A stretch of 64,000 nt of DNA from Rhodopirellula islandica (lineage in GTDB: Bacteria > Planctomycetota > Planctomycetia > Pirellulales > Pirellulaceae): assembly GCF_001027925.1 (NCBI RefSeq), contig NZ_LECT01000041.1:1-64000 (forward strand), written 5' to 3'. Shown piece after piece: positions 36,369 through 45,585 of the stretch. The translations under genes and the position numbers were made by a program. The notes under the pieces are model-generated. The model ran no database searches. It was not told where the DNA came from and worked only from the letters and a program-made list of their open reading frames with translations. Positions within the stretch are counted from its first letter, which is position 1. Every line of letters starts with the position of its first letter.

Positions 36369-36450
36369 GGTGGATGGCACCCTATGGACACTATGGACAG
36401 ATTGTCGGGTTGGTGGGTGGCACCAAACGGAGAGAGGGTGGGTGGCAACC
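36369..36450. repeat. Three GGTGG(A/G)TGGCA(C/A)C motifs beside the transposase
   Basis: Copies are at 36369-36382, 36412-36425 and 36437-36450, all in the same orientation, with a small CTATGGACA duplication between the first two. They lie between the transposase start and the end of argJ. GTGG-containing motifs next to a RAYT gene resemble REP heads, although no clean hairpin follows each copy. Confidence 0.6.
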
Positions 36451-36470
36451 TGCGTTCTTTCAAACCCCGT

Positions 36471-37703
36471 TCAGGTCGTGTAGAGCGAGTTGAAACGCAC
36501 GTAGGCCTCGGTCAGATCACTGGCCCAGAAAGACGCCTTGCCCGTCCCGTCGCCGACCTTCAAATCTGCCAGCACCTCAGAATTCGCCTTCATCGCTTGG
36601 CTCAATTTCGCGGCGTCGATCGAAAGTGGCGTTCCATTTTCAAACACCATTACACCGTCCATCACGAGACAGGTCCGCTCCGGTTGAATCTTGGGACCCG
36701 CGTAACCAGCCGCCGAGACAATCCGGCCCCAGTTCGGATCGCCACCCGTGATGGCTGTCTTCACCAAGGGGCTGGCCGCGACCGTTTTCGCAATCACCAG
36801 GGCGTCCTCGTCGTTGGCTGCGCCCGAAACACGGACCTCGAAAAAGCGAGCCGCGCCTTCCCCGTCGGCCACCAGCATCTTCGCCAGTTGCAGAGCGACT
36901 TGCGTGGCAACTTCTTGCCACACCGCCAGCTCATCCGGACCAAATTCTTCAATGCCGTCGGATTCCGACATTCCCGTGCACACCAGCATCACGGTGTCAT
37001 TGGTGCTGGTGTGACCGTCCACGCTGACTCGGTTGAAGGTTTCATTCGCGATCAGTTTCAGCGAAGCCTGCGCAGCATCGGGACCAATCGGTGCGTCGGT
37101 CATCACGACGCCCAACATGGTCGCCATGTTGGGAGCGATCATCCCCGCACCTTTGCACATCGCGGCGATCCGGTATTCGTGACCTCGCAGCACCACGGTT
37201 TGACTGACCGTCTTTCGAAACTGATCGGTGGTGCAGATAGCATCGGCCGAAGCCAAAAAGTCGGCTTCCGAATCCCCCAGTTTGCCCGCTGCGTCTTCGA
37301 TTCCCGCTCGGACCTTTTCCATCGGCAACGGTTGCCCGATCACGCCGGTGCTCATCACCATCACATCACTGGCGTCGCACCCTGTCAATTTCGCCGCCAA
37401 GTCACACATCGCTTTGGCGTCTTGCATGCCTGGTTCGCCTGTGCAGGCGTTTGCATTGCCACTGTTGGTCAGCACCACGCGTCCAGTCGACGTCGGTGTT
37501 TTCGACCGCGTCAGCACGACGGGCGCGGCAACGATCTGGTTCGTCGTATAGACTCCAGCCATCACGGCGGGTCGATCCGTGACAATCAGCGAAACATCCG
37601 GTTTCCCACTGGCCTTGATTCCACCGGCTGCTCCAGCAAAACGAATTCCCCTGGGAAGGGCAAGTGGCGTTGGCGGGTCGTTCTGAGCTGCGTTTTCCGT
37701 CAT
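36471..37703 (-). CDS. argJ: Glutamate N-acetyltransferase / amino-acid acetyltransferase (ArgJ)
   Basis: Arginine biosynthesis: transfers acetyl from N-acetylornithine to glutamate (and may use acetyl-CoA if bifunctional). The 410-residue precursor is self-cleaved before Thr195 in KGAGMIAPNMATML, the exact ArgJ autolysis signature. Other blocks: GVYTTNQIVAAPVVLTR, VVLTNSGNANACTGEPGM, VMSTGVIGQPLPMEKV, VDGHTSTNDTVMLV, and the C-terminal DPNWGRIVSAAGYAG and DLKVGDGTGKASFWASDLTEAYVRFNS. Presence of ArgJ implies a cyclic acetylated route. No other arg genes are adjacent. It is divergent from the ABC transporter pair. Confidence 0.96.
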   Translation of the reverse strand: MTENAAQNDPPTPLALPRGIRFAGAAGGIKASGKPDVSLIVTDRPAVMAGVYTTNQIVAAPVVLTRSKTPTSTGRVVLTNSGNANACTGEPGMQDAKAMCDLAAKLTGCDASDVMVMSTGVIGQPLPMEKVRAGIEDAAGKLGDSEADFLASADAICTTDQFRKTVSQTVVLRGHEYRIAAMCKGAGMIAPNMATMLGVVMTDAPIGPDAAQASLKLIANETFNRVSVDGHTSTNDTVMLVCTGMSESDGIEEFGPDELAVWQEVATQVALQLAKMLVADGEGAARFFEVRVSGAANDEDALVIAKTVAASPLVKTAITGGDPNWGRIVSAAGYAGPKIQPERTCLVMDGVMVFENGTPLSIDAAKLSQAMKANSEVLADLKVGDGTGKASFWASDLTEAYVRFNSLYTT

Positions 37704-37857
37704 GCTATTCCGTCGAGTTGGTTGGTGAACGGGATGTGCCCCAGGTGTTGATTGACAACAATCGACAATGCGGTGCCAAATCCCATTTGAATTCGATCCC
37801 TCGCCGATCTATCAGCGTCCAAGTTTCGTCCTCTCAATCAAATTCCACAAGTCGCCA

Positions 37858-38877
37858 GTGACCGCCGTTTTGAAACCGTCCGACGCACTTCTCTCTGACC
37901 CCCACACGGGCGATTTGGTTCGCTGCGAAAATCTGACCAAACGCTACGGTGATTTCACGGCCTTGTCCAACTGCAGCCTGAAGGTGCGTCGCGGAGAAGT
38001 GTTTGGGTTGCTGGGACCAAATGGAGCGGGAAAAACCACGCTGATTCGAACACTGCTCGGGTACTTGCACCCGACCTCAGGAAGTTGCACGATCGACGGG
38101 TTGGACCCGGCAGACGATTCCGTGGCCGTTCGACGACAGGTCGCCTATCTGCCCGGTGACGCTCGATTACCACGGCACATGCGAGGCAAGGGGCTGCTGG
38201 AATTCTTTGCGGAAATGCATCCCTCGGGTGATCGCAAACGCTCCTTCGACGTCGCCGATCAACTCGAACTTGATCTCTCCCGCCGCGTTGCCTTCATGTC
38301 AACTGGCATGCGTCAGAAACTCGCCTTGGCCGTCGTCTTAGGTCCCCGCACGCCCTTGTTGATCCTGGACGAACCCACCGCGAATTTGGATCCGACGGTG
38401 AGAGCCACGGTGCTGGACTTGGTGTCATCCGAACAAACGCTCGGTCGAACCGTGATGTTCTCATCGCACGTGCTCAGTGAAATCGAACAAACCTGCGATC
38501 GAGTCGCGTTCCTTCGCAAAGGCCAGATGGCCCATGAGTTGGCGCTGGAAGATTTGTTCCAGCGACATCGCGTGACTGCGCGACGCACGGATGCATTCCC
38601 TGACGAGATTTCAATCCCTCCCCAACTCGCCGAGTGGATTGGCGGGATCACCCAAACCGACGACCGCGTGCAAATCAGCACGGCAGGTGATTTAGCTCCG
38701 GTGCTACCTTGGCTCGCGACGCTCCCCATCGAACAAGTTCGCATCGAACCTTTGGGCCTGCATGCCATTTACCAATCGGTGCACCTGGGCGAAACACTCC
38801 CGCAACTTCAACCGCTTGCTATCACCGATTCCGTTTCGCCAGCTTCCGTTTCGCCGACATCAGAGGGAGACAAATGA
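37858..38877 (+). CDS. ABC transporter ATP-binding protein
   Basis: A 339-residue ATPase of the ABC-2 type export class, starting at the GTG of VTAVLKPSD; the longer upstream reading is rejected. Walker A is LGPNGAGKTTLIRTLLGY, the Q-loop precedes VAYLPGDARLPRHMRGKGLLEFF, the signature reads FMSTGMRQKLALAVVLGP, and Walker B is PLLILDEPTANLDPTVR with HVLSEIEQTCDRV as the H-loop. The signature is the variant MSTGMRQK rather than LSGGQ, as in Gld/Nat-type exporters. The C-terminal 100 residues form an accessory domain. It overlaps the permease gene by 4 bp, so the two form one transporter. Substrate unknown. Confidence 0.92.
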   Translation: MTAVLKPSDALLSDPHTGDLVRCENLTKRYGDFTALSNCSLKVRRGEVFGLLGPNGAGKTTLIRTLLGYLHPTSGSCTIDGLDPADDSVAVRRQVAYLPGDARLPRHMRGKGLLEFFAEMHPSGDRKRSFDVADQLELDLSRRVAFMSTGMRQKLALAVVLGPRTPLLILDEPTANLDPTVRATVLDLVSSEQTLGRTVMFSSHVLSEIEQTCDRVAFLRKGQMAHELALEDLFQRHRVTARRTDAFPDEISIPPQLAEWIGGITQTDDRVQISTAGDLAPVLPWLATLPIEQVRIEPLGLHAIYQSVHLGETLPQLQPLAITDSVSPASVSPTSEGDK

Positions 38878-39860
38878 TGCATGGGCGTGACATCGGAATC
38901 GACCGGATGCTGATCCGAAAATTCGTTGGCCAATCCAGCTTGCTGTTTTCAGCTTTAGCGGTGGCCTTGTTCGCGTTTGGATGGGTGCGAGTCTGGGTGG
39001 TGAAGTTGCTGGACATGGGTCAGTTCCAAACCATCCTGGAACAGTTCCGCGACTACGAGAAGTTTGCTCCCATCGAGTTCGATGCGCTGTTCACGTATTC
39101 AGGCCGCGTGGGGATGACGTTCGATGAACCGATCGTGATTCTGTGCACCGTGATCTGGTGCATCGCCCGTGGCAGTGACGTGGTCAGCGGCGAACTCGGA
39201 CGCGGCACCCTGGAAATGTTGCTCAGCCAACCAATCAGCCGGGCTCGTTTCATGCTCTCGCACGCCGTGGTCAGCATTGGCGGGTTGATTGCATTGTGCC
39301 TGGCCCTGTGGGCAGGGATGGGCGTGGGCGTGCACCTGACAACACTGTCCGAAACGATTCCGCCGCCTTCGGTTCGCGTCCCGTTCCTGGGATTCGAATT
39401 GCCACTGACGAATGATCCGCCGGTGGAACATTCCTTCCCGATGAGCGACCGAGTGGACTTGAGGATCTACACCGCCTCGGTGTTTCACTTGTTCGCGTTC
39501 GGTTTCTTCTTGCTTGGTTTGAGCGCGTGCTTCAGCAGTCTGGACCGATATCGCTGGCGCACAATCGGCGCCGTGATGACCGTCTATGTGATCCAGCTGA
39601 TCATGTATGGACTCGGAAAAGCCGCGGAGCCACTCGCGTTCTTGCAGGGAATGTCCTTCTTCAACTGCTACAAACCGCAACAAATGACGTCGCTGGTTCG
39701 AGACGGAAGTCTTTGGTCCCCCTGGAATCTCTCAGTGCCCATGGATGGTGGTTGGTTGCCACCGCTGGGTTACCCCATGCTGCTGTTGGGGCTGGGAATG
39801 GCGTGTTACGGGATCGCGTTGGTTGTCTTCACCCGCCGCGATTTGCCAGCCCCGCTTTAG
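38874..39860 (+). CDS. ABC-2 type transporter permease
   Basis: A 328-residue membrane protein with about six transmembrane segments. ATG at 38874 overlaps the ATPase stop codon (ATGA). The first segment is SSLLFSALAVALFAFGWVRVWVVKLL; the region VVSGELGRGTLEMLLSQPISRARFMLSHAVV is the hallmark ABC-2 cytoplasmic loop. A periplasmic loop of about 60 residues follows the fourth segment. It pairs with the preceding ATPase to form an exporter or a membrane-remodelling transporter of unknown substrate. Confidence 0.88.
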   Translation: MMHGRDIGIDRMLIRKFVGQSSLLFSALAVALFAFGWVRVWVVKLLDMGQFQTILEQFRDYEKFAPIEFDALFTYSGRVGMTFDEPIVILCTVIWCIARGSDVVSGELGRGTLEMLLSQPISRARFMLSHAVVSIGGLIALCLALWAGMGVGVHLTTLSETIPPPSVRVPFLGFELPLTNDPPVEHSFPMSDRVDLRIYTASVFHLFAFGFFLLGLSACFSSLDRYRWRTIGAVMTVYVIQLIMYGLGKAAEPLAFLQGMSFFNCYKPQQMTSLVRDGSLWSPWNLSVPMDGGWLPPLGYPMLLLGLGMACYGIALVVFTRRDLPAPL

Positions 39861-39914
39861 CCGATGCTGCGATCGCCTGATCCGAGGATCAATGATTCGT
39901 CACAATCGAAGCAT

Positions 39915-42134
39915 TCACAACCAGTGGTGGTTGATCATTTCGCTGGCGGCATCCGGTTTCAACGGGTGCGAGAAATAGAAACCTTGGACAAAGTGGCAAC
40001 CAAGGTCCTGCAAGCGTTGCAGTTGGGCGCGCGTCTCCACGCCTTCAGCGACCACGTTCAATTCCAAGCTTTTGGCCAGCGCCAAAATGGAACGGATCAA
40101 CGCTGCGTTCTTGTCCGAATCGAACATCGAATCGACGAACGACCGATCGACTTTCAAGATGTCCAAGGGCATTCGGTGCAAATAGGACAACGACGAATAC
40201 CCGGTCCCAAAGTCGTCGATCCCGATCGTCAGCCCGATCCTTCGCAACTCATGCAGCAACTCGATCGTGCTCTCGGGGTCCTGCATCAACAGGCTCTCGG
40301 TCACTTCCAGCTTCAAACACTCGGGCTGAAGTTGTGTTTCTTCCAGTGCTTCGTTCACGGCTTCCACGAAACCCGACGCGGAAAGTTGGCGGACCGAGAC
40401 ATTGACACTGATCATGATCGGGCGGCCGAATTCCACCTGCCACAGCTTGGCTTGCTGACAGGCTTTGCGAAGCACCCACTTTCCGATTTCGACGATCAGT
40501 CCGTTGGACTCTGCAATCGGAATGAACATGTTCGGGGACACGGTTCCATGCTCGGGGTGTTCCCACCGCAGCAAGGCCTCAAAACCTGCCGTCGTTCCGT
40601 CGCATAGCTGAACCATCGGCTGGTACAACAACGTCAGCTCATCGCGGTCGAGGGCATGCCGCAGTTGCGACCCGAGTTCCAAACGCAGCATGTTCTCCGC
40701 CAACATGTCCTCGTTGAAGATCGCATACGGCAACTCCGACTGGTTCTTGGCGAAGTACATGGCTGTGTCGGCGCGGACCAGCAATTCTTCCGCCGTCGCC
40801 TGAGGCTTTCCTGATTCCGGATCAAATTCCGAAACCGCAATCCCCATGCTGGCCTGAGTCAAAATTTCGCGATCGCCCACCGGAAAGGGGGACCGCATTT
40901 TCTCGTGCAAACGCATCGCCACCGCAACGGCTTCATCGACGTGCCGGATGTTTTCCAACAACACCGCGAATTCGTCCCCGCCCATGCGAGCGATGATGGC
41001 ATCGGACTTTCGCAGGGAGGTGTCCAACCGAGATGCGATGCTGACCAAGAAGTCATCGCCGGCGTCATGACCGAAGTGATCGTTGACCAGTTTGAAATCA
41101 TCCACGTCCATGAAGATGACCGCAAATCGGTTTTGCGGGTTGCGGGATTGATGGTCAACCGAGCGCTGCACGCGGTCATTGAACAGCATTCGATTGGGAA
41201 GTCCCGTCAGTGCGTCGGCGACTTTGCCTTCCGTGATGTCGGTCAACGACCCAGCGATCCGGTACGCGGTTCCGTGAGAATCTTTGACCGCCAACCCGCG
41301 GCACAGCATCCAGCGGTAGGTTTGTTTTCCATCCTGCATCCGCAGTTCGGTTTCGAAGTGGTCCGTTTCCCCGCAGAGATGAGCCTCCAGATCCAACTGC
41401 ACTCGGCGTCGGTCTTCATGGTGAATCAAATCCATCCATTCCGAACCGTGCGGGGTCCAGCTCGCACCATCCAGGCCGACCATGCAACGCCAACGAGGCG
41501 ACAAATACAGTTCTCCTGTGACGAGGTTCCAGTCCCACATCCCGTCGTTGGTGCCGCGTGCGGTCAACGCATACCGTTCCTCACTTTGCTGCAAACGCTG
41601 CAATGCCGATTTCAATTGCAACTGCGTGGCAATCCGCGCGAGCGTAGCGGCGGGATCCAGCGGCTTGCAAACATGGTCATTGGCACCGCTGTCAAACGCA
41701 CGGAGGACTTCGTCGGGATCACTTGCCGAGGTCACCATCACGATGGGCAACTGCGACAAATCCATCATTTGGCGAAGCAAACGCGTCGTCCGAAACCCAT
41801 CGAGGTCCGGCAAATCGACATCCATCAAAACCAAGTCAACATGCTGTTGCTGGACCGTCAAAATGGCTTCGCGCCCGCACGCTGATGACAAAACCTTGTA
41901 ATGTCGGTACTGCAACATCTGGATCAACGTTTCCCGAGTCGCCTCGTCACCTTCCACCACCAAAATGGTTTGAGTGTCCGAGCAATTTGCGACCGGGACG
42001 GTGCAATCATTTCCAATCGCGGCATCGGGCGTCATCAGAGATGCATCCCGCGGCGAGACAGCGGTGAACGCCAGACTCTCGGCAGCATCCAACTGATGCA
42101 ACACATTCATTGGATCCGAATGGAACGTGCTCAC
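39915..42134 (-). CDS. Response regulator with PAS, GGDEF and EAL domains
   Basis: A 739-residue bifunctional-looking c-di-GMP enzyme. Receiver domain at 56-170 with phospho-acceptor Asp105 in LVLMDVDLPDLDGF and Lys157 in HVCKPLDP. PAS/PAC domain at about 185-300 (WDWNLVTGELYLSPRW). The GGDEF domain carries an intact MGGDEF at 384-389, and the EAL domain reads GFEALLRWEHPEHG, with IDDFGTGYSSLSYL and VVAEGVETRAQL. Both active sites look intact, so synthesis and hydrolysis are possible. The start is a GTG overlapping the stop codon of the upstream kinase-like gene by 4 bp. Together they form a two-gene signalling operon in which the upstream Hpt domain may phosphorylate this receiver. Confidence 0.93.
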   Translation of the reverse strand: MSTFHSDPMNVLHQLDAAESLAFTAVSPRDASLMTPDAAIGNDCTVPVANCSDTQTILVVEGDEATRETLIQMLQYRHYKVLSSACGREAILTVQQQHVDLVLMDVDLPDLDGFRTTRLLRQMMDLSQLPIVMVTSASDPDEVLRAFDSGANDHVCKPLDPAATLARIATQLQLKSALQRLQQSEERYALTARGTNDGMWDWNLVTGELYLSPRWRCMVGLDGASWTPHGSEWMDLIHHEDRRRVQLDLEAHLCGETDHFETELRMQDGKQTYRWMLCRGLAVKDSHGTAYRIAGSLTDITEGKVADALTGLPNRMLFNDRVQRSVDHQSRNPQNRFAVIFMDVDDFKLVNDHFGHDAGDDFLVSIASRLDTSLRKSDAIIARMGGDEFAVLLENIRHVDEAVAVAMRLHEKMRSPFPVGDREILTQASMGIAVSEFDPESGKPQATAEELLVRADTAMYFAKNQSELPYAIFNEDMLAENMLRLELGSQLRHALDRDELTLLYQPMVQLCDGTTAGFEALLRWEHPEHGTVSPNMFIPIAESNGLIVEIGKWVLRKACQQAKLWQVEFGRPIMISVNVSVRQLSASGFVEAVNEALEETQLQPECLKLEVTESLLMQDPESTIELLHELRRIGLTIGIDDFGTGYSSLSYLHRMPLDILKVDRSFVDSMFDSDKNAALIRSILALAKSLELNVVAEGVETRAQLQRLQDLGCHFVQGFYFSHPLKPDAASEMINHHWL

Positions 42135-44134
42135 GACGATTCCTCCAACAGCGACTGCATCAAATCAATCGTCTGAGTGACGCGGCCTGCCAACGCGTCC
42201 ACGCAAGCGTTCACACGTTGGGTGTCTCTCGAAATTGCGTGAGCCTTCAGTTCCGTCGTCAAGTCCGCCACCGCCGTCAAGGAATGATCTTTGGCGGCTC
42301 CTGACATTTGATGAGCCAAACGTTGGACGGATTCCATGTCCCCCCGTTGAACGGCCGAATGGATCTCGTCGATGCGTTTGGGCATCGAGGCACACATCAC
42401 CTCCATCACCACCGCGGACAACGCAGCATCGCCGCCACATTCGGCCTGCAATGCTTCCAGACTGAGAAGCATCGACGTCTCCAGCAGTTCCGCATTGGAT
42501 TCGGGTGTGCTCTCGCCACCTTCCAATGCATTCGCTGTGGACAGCCCTCCGATTTTCGCGATCGACGTTTCTTTCACCACGATGTCATGCAAGTGCAACG
42601 AGTGGCACTGTTCACAACTGTTGCTGGAACTGGGGTCATCCGAATGGATCGCTCCAATCATTGCACTGCGAAGACAACTTTGCCGAATGGGTTCAGAAAC
42701 CGTCCAAACCCAATCCGGCGTCCGCAGTCGTTGTTGGAAACTGGATTGGCATTTTGTTCCACGCGATTGAATCCGGATGTTGGCAGAGGTGGCCAGCAGT
42801 TCCAGCGTTTCCTTCGAAAGCGATTGCCGTGTCGCAAAGATGGCCTCATCGATCAAAATCGCGTCGAACTTCTGCCCCATTTTCTCATTGATGCGGATCC
42901 GCTGCAGCGCAACATCCAGTTCATCACAGTTGGAGGATGCGATCTTCCAACCTGCCAAAATCTCAGTCAGTGCATCTCGAGTCGCGGTGTGAGCCGTCAC
43001 GATCAACACGCGAGTGTGTTCGCCAAGCACGGTCTCGGGGTGTTGGTCAGACTGAAGATCGGTGTCTTCCACCAGAGAGGTCTCGAAGGAAACCTCCAGG
43101 CAGCCGGACGGCAAGAATCGCGGGGTCAATCCGCTGCGCAAACGTTGTGCATAGCGGGATGCGATTTTCCACTCGGAGGGAAAGTGTTCCGGGTCGAATC
43201 GTTCTGCCAGCGTCTCTTCTGGTGTCCAAGGATGCCCTGCCATCCGGATCGCAAAGACTGCCCGACAGTTATTCTTTGCCACCACAATTTTGACGTCACC
43301 CCAATCAGTTTGGGAGGCAGCGTGATGCAACAGGTTTGCCAAAACACAATGGATCGTTTGCAAATTGCCTCGCACAACCGGCGGCAAACCGTGATCGATT
43401 TGGACCGTGATCCGGCGACCTGCGCGGTGAATTTCGGAGGCGACCGATTCCGCCAAGTCTTCCACCAGTTCACAGAGTCGAAACCCTTGCCGCCGTTCTC
43501 TGGCGTCCTGCTTGCCAGGTTCGCCCACCTCGCCAGCATCCAACGTCGAATCCGTTTCCGACTCCAAGTCCACCAGGTGCTCGATCGTGTCGCACAGAGC
43601 GCTGGTCATGCAGGCGGAGTCACTCGACCGGATCGATTCACGCACGCGTCCCAGTGACCAACGGACTTGATCGCACAGTTCAATCAACTGGACCTCTCGC
43701 GCCGCGGCGGTGGCCTTGGCAGACGCCAGCATCGCTTCGCTTTGAGACTGGCTCGCCGTCACATCGTGCACGGTGCCCAACCACTGTTCTAAATGCCCGG
43801 TGCCATTGCGGATTGGTATCAGTGTTTCCACGAACCAACGCGTTTGCCCCGCCACTCGGACCTTGGATTGGCACTGGGTGATCGGGAGATTGCGATCAAA
43901 GTACTCGCGAAACATGCGGCCGCTGCGACTCGAGGGCGAATGCCACGGGGCAACCTGACGCGGCGACTTTGTCGAATCGTTGCCCTTCGCCAGCAGGTCA
44001 TTGATCGAATCGATTGCCAGGATCCGAAGCAGTGTCTCACTGGCTTCGATCATTCGTCCCATTTCGTTGAGACGATAGTACCCAAGAGCACTCGGGGGTG
44101 CCGTGGGAACGTCAATTCGATCGGACGAGGGCAT
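42131..44134 (-). CDS. Degenerate hybrid histidine-kinase-like protein with Hpt domain
   Basis: A 667-residue multidomain protein. I take the ATG at 44134; a TTG 33 nt upstream is the alternative. PAS domain at about 15-130 (MGRMIEASETLLRILAID...WLGTVHDVTAS). The expected dimerisation helix, QLIELCDQVRWSLGRVRESI, has no phospho-accepting His. The ATPase-like region (IHCVLANLLHHAASQTDWGDVKIVVAKNN) has lost recognisable N, G1 and G2 boxes. A receiver-like domain (EHTRVLIVTAHTATRDALTEILAGW...DAILIDEAIF) is also altered. The C-terminal Hpt domain keeps its histidine, His608, in RLAHQMSGAAKDH. So the protein probably relays rather than initiates phosphorylation. It shares an overlapping junction with the GGDEF-EAL regulator. 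Confidence 0.8.
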   Translation of the reverse strand: MPSSDRIDVPTAPPSALGYYRLNEMGRMIEASETLLRILAIDSINDLLAKGNDSTKSPRQVAPWHSPSSRSGRMFREYFDRNLPITQCQSKVRVAGQTRWFVETLIPIRNGTGHLEQWLGTVHDVTASQSQSEAMLASAKATAAAREVQLIELCDQVRWSLGRVRESIRSSDSACMTSALCDTIEHLVDLESETDSTLDAGEVGEPGKQDARERRQGFRLCELVEDLAESVASEIHRAGRRITVQIDHGLPPVVRGNLQTIHCVLANLLHHAASQTDWGDVKIVVAKNNCRAVFAIRMAGHPWTPEETLAERFDPEHFPSEWKIASRYAQRLRSGLTPRFLPSGCLEVSFETSLVEDTDLQSDQHPETVLGEHTRVLIVTAHTATRDALTEILAGWKIASSNCDELDVALQRIRINEKMGQKFDAILIDEAIFATRQSLSKETLELLATSANIRIQSRGTKCQSSFQQRLRTPDWVWTVSEPIRQSCLRSAMIGAIHSDDPSSSNSCEQCHSLHLHDIVVKETSIAKIGGLSTANALEGGESTPESNAELLETSMLLSLEALQAECGGDAALSAVVMEVMCASMPKRIDEIHSAVQRGDMESVQRLAHQMSGAAKDHSLTAVADLTTELKAHAISRDTQRVNACVDALAGRVTQTIDLMQSLLEESS

Positions 44135-44392
44135 GAGAAGAATCGAGCGGGGCGGCAAGGAGCGCAATCCGGATTCGAACGATCATGGGCGGATCGCCGA
44201 AATCAAACTGCTGTGGGGGCACGCTACAAACATGCCAGCCAATTGCGGGGGGCACGTCGACCGCATCTGTCAAAATGAAGACAGAATGTTTCTCCAGCCG
44301 AAACAACCGCACCAACCAGAACAACCGGAAGGGTTTGCCGACATGGAAGCCTTGAGCTTGATTCGAAGCATCTTGCCACCGGTGCCCGATGC

Positions 44393-45505
44393 TCAGCGCT
44401 CGTCCGGTAGCGTGTCTTCATTCGCGAAGGTTTGAAGTTCTTCGAGGCTCATCGATTCGTCCGAATCCGGCTGCAAATCACTCTCGTCATCCAAACTCAC
44501 CAAGGGAACCGAACGAGGCGGGTCGTCTTGGCTGCTGGGTGCTTCCGCTGCCCGAGGACGACTGACCACCACGGTGATGTTGTCGACTCCACCAGCCCCG
44601 TTCGCCAAGGTGATCAGATGATCGGTCATGGCCTCGATGTCGTCACCGTATTGGTTGACAACCGACAACAACGCGGCTTCGTCGATGTAGCGGGTCAACC
44701 CGTCACTGCACAGAACCACGGTGTCATTCTCTTCCAACTCGACGCGGTGGACCTCGGCAATCAGGTCGTTGCGTCCGTGCCCCCCGAGAACGTTCCAGAG
44801 CACATTGGACCAACGACTTCCGGCCTCATCTTCCGGTTTCATCCCCCCGGCATCGACCAATTGCTTGGCCAGCGTGTGATCGGTTGTCAGCTGTTTGCAC
44901 TTGCCATTGCGAATCAAGTAGCAACGACTGTCCCCCGCATGCACGACATACATTCGCGGCCAAACGATGTAAGACAACGTCAACGTCGTCCCCATCCCGC
45001 GATGCTCGGCAGTGCCTTTGGATTCAGACAGCAGTTTGGTATGAGTCTGTTGCAGCAATGCCTTCAATGATTCGATGAACGCTTCATCGTGGTCTTCATC
45101 CAAATGAAGAAACCAGTGGACATTGTTGAGCAGCTGAGCGATCAGATGATCAATGGCCAAATTGCTGGCTCGGCGTCCCGCCGCGTGGCCACCCATTCCA
45201 TCCGCGACCACCAACAATTGCCCGCTGCGTCCCCCAAACAGCGTCGACTCTTTGTCCAGAGGCAAACTGGTGGAATGGATCTGCATCGACTTCCGCAGCT
45301 CAGCGATCAGGAACTGATCTTGATTGTCCCCCCGACGCTGCCCAACGTCGGTCCGACCGGCTGCGTGAATCTGTGCTTCTTTGTTCACTGGATCTCTGGG
45401 ACTCGAATTGGAATCGACGTTCTCAACAGCACAATCGTGCACCATCCCGCACCAACCCATGACCATTCCGATCAACGTGTTCGCTGATCCGAGCCTTCCA
45501 GTCAT
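44393..45505 (-). CDS. PP2C-type serine/threonine phosphatase
   Basis: A 370-residue PPM-family phosphatase. Metal-binding and catalytic blocks are all present: GQRRGDNQDQFLI, LLVVADGMGGHAAGRRAS, MGTTLTLSYIVW, VVHAGDSRCYLIRNG, LTTDHTLAKQLVDAGG, VVLCSDGLTRYIDE and GGVDNITVVV. No membrane segment is seen. The C-terminal 50 residues are acidic. Start is uncertain, because ATGs at 45466, 45460 and 45445 are also possible; the latter ones remove a short poorly conserved leader. Located just upstream, in the same direction, of the kinase-like gene, it may oppose Ser/Thr kinases, which are abundant in planctomycetes. Confidence 0.9.
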   Translation of the reverse strand: MTGRLGSANTLIGMVMGWCGMVHDCAVENVDSNSSPRDPVNKEAQIHAAGRTDVGQRRGDNQDQFLIAELRKSMQIHSTSLPLDKESTLFGGRSGQLLVVADGMGGHAAGRRASNLAIDHLIAQLLNNVHWFLHLDEDHDEAFIESLKALLQQTHTKLLSESKGTAEHRGMGTTLTLSYIVWPRMYVVHAGDSRCYLIRNGKCKQLTTDHTLAKQLVDAGGMKPEDEAGSRWSNVLWNVLGGHGRNDLIAEVHRVELEENDTVVLCSDGLTRYIDEAALLSVVNQYGDDIEAMTDHLITLANGAGGVDNITVVVSRPRAAEAPSSQDDPPRSVPLVSLDDESDLQPDSDESMSLEELQTFANEDTLPDER

Positions 45506-45585
45506 TGTCAGGTGGGCGATGGCCTGCGAAAACGAACAACGTCTCGCGTTCCTCGCATTGTAACGTTCCCCCGTCCTGGTGGTTT

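Noticed and set aside
36369..36450. Possible CRISPR-like array of three short repeats beside the transposase
   Set aside because: The repeats are only 14 nt, spacing is irregular (29 and 11 nt), and no cas gene is nearby; REP-like motifs fit better.
40905..41885. Open frame of 326 codons antisense to the GGDEF-EAL gene
   Set aside because: The sense protein has complete receiver, GGDEF and EAL motifs, and the antisense reading has none.
42308..43657. Open frame of 449 codons antisense to the kinase-like gene
   Set aside because: No conserved motif, no ribosome-binding site, and the sense reading shows an Hpt domain and overlap with the next gene.
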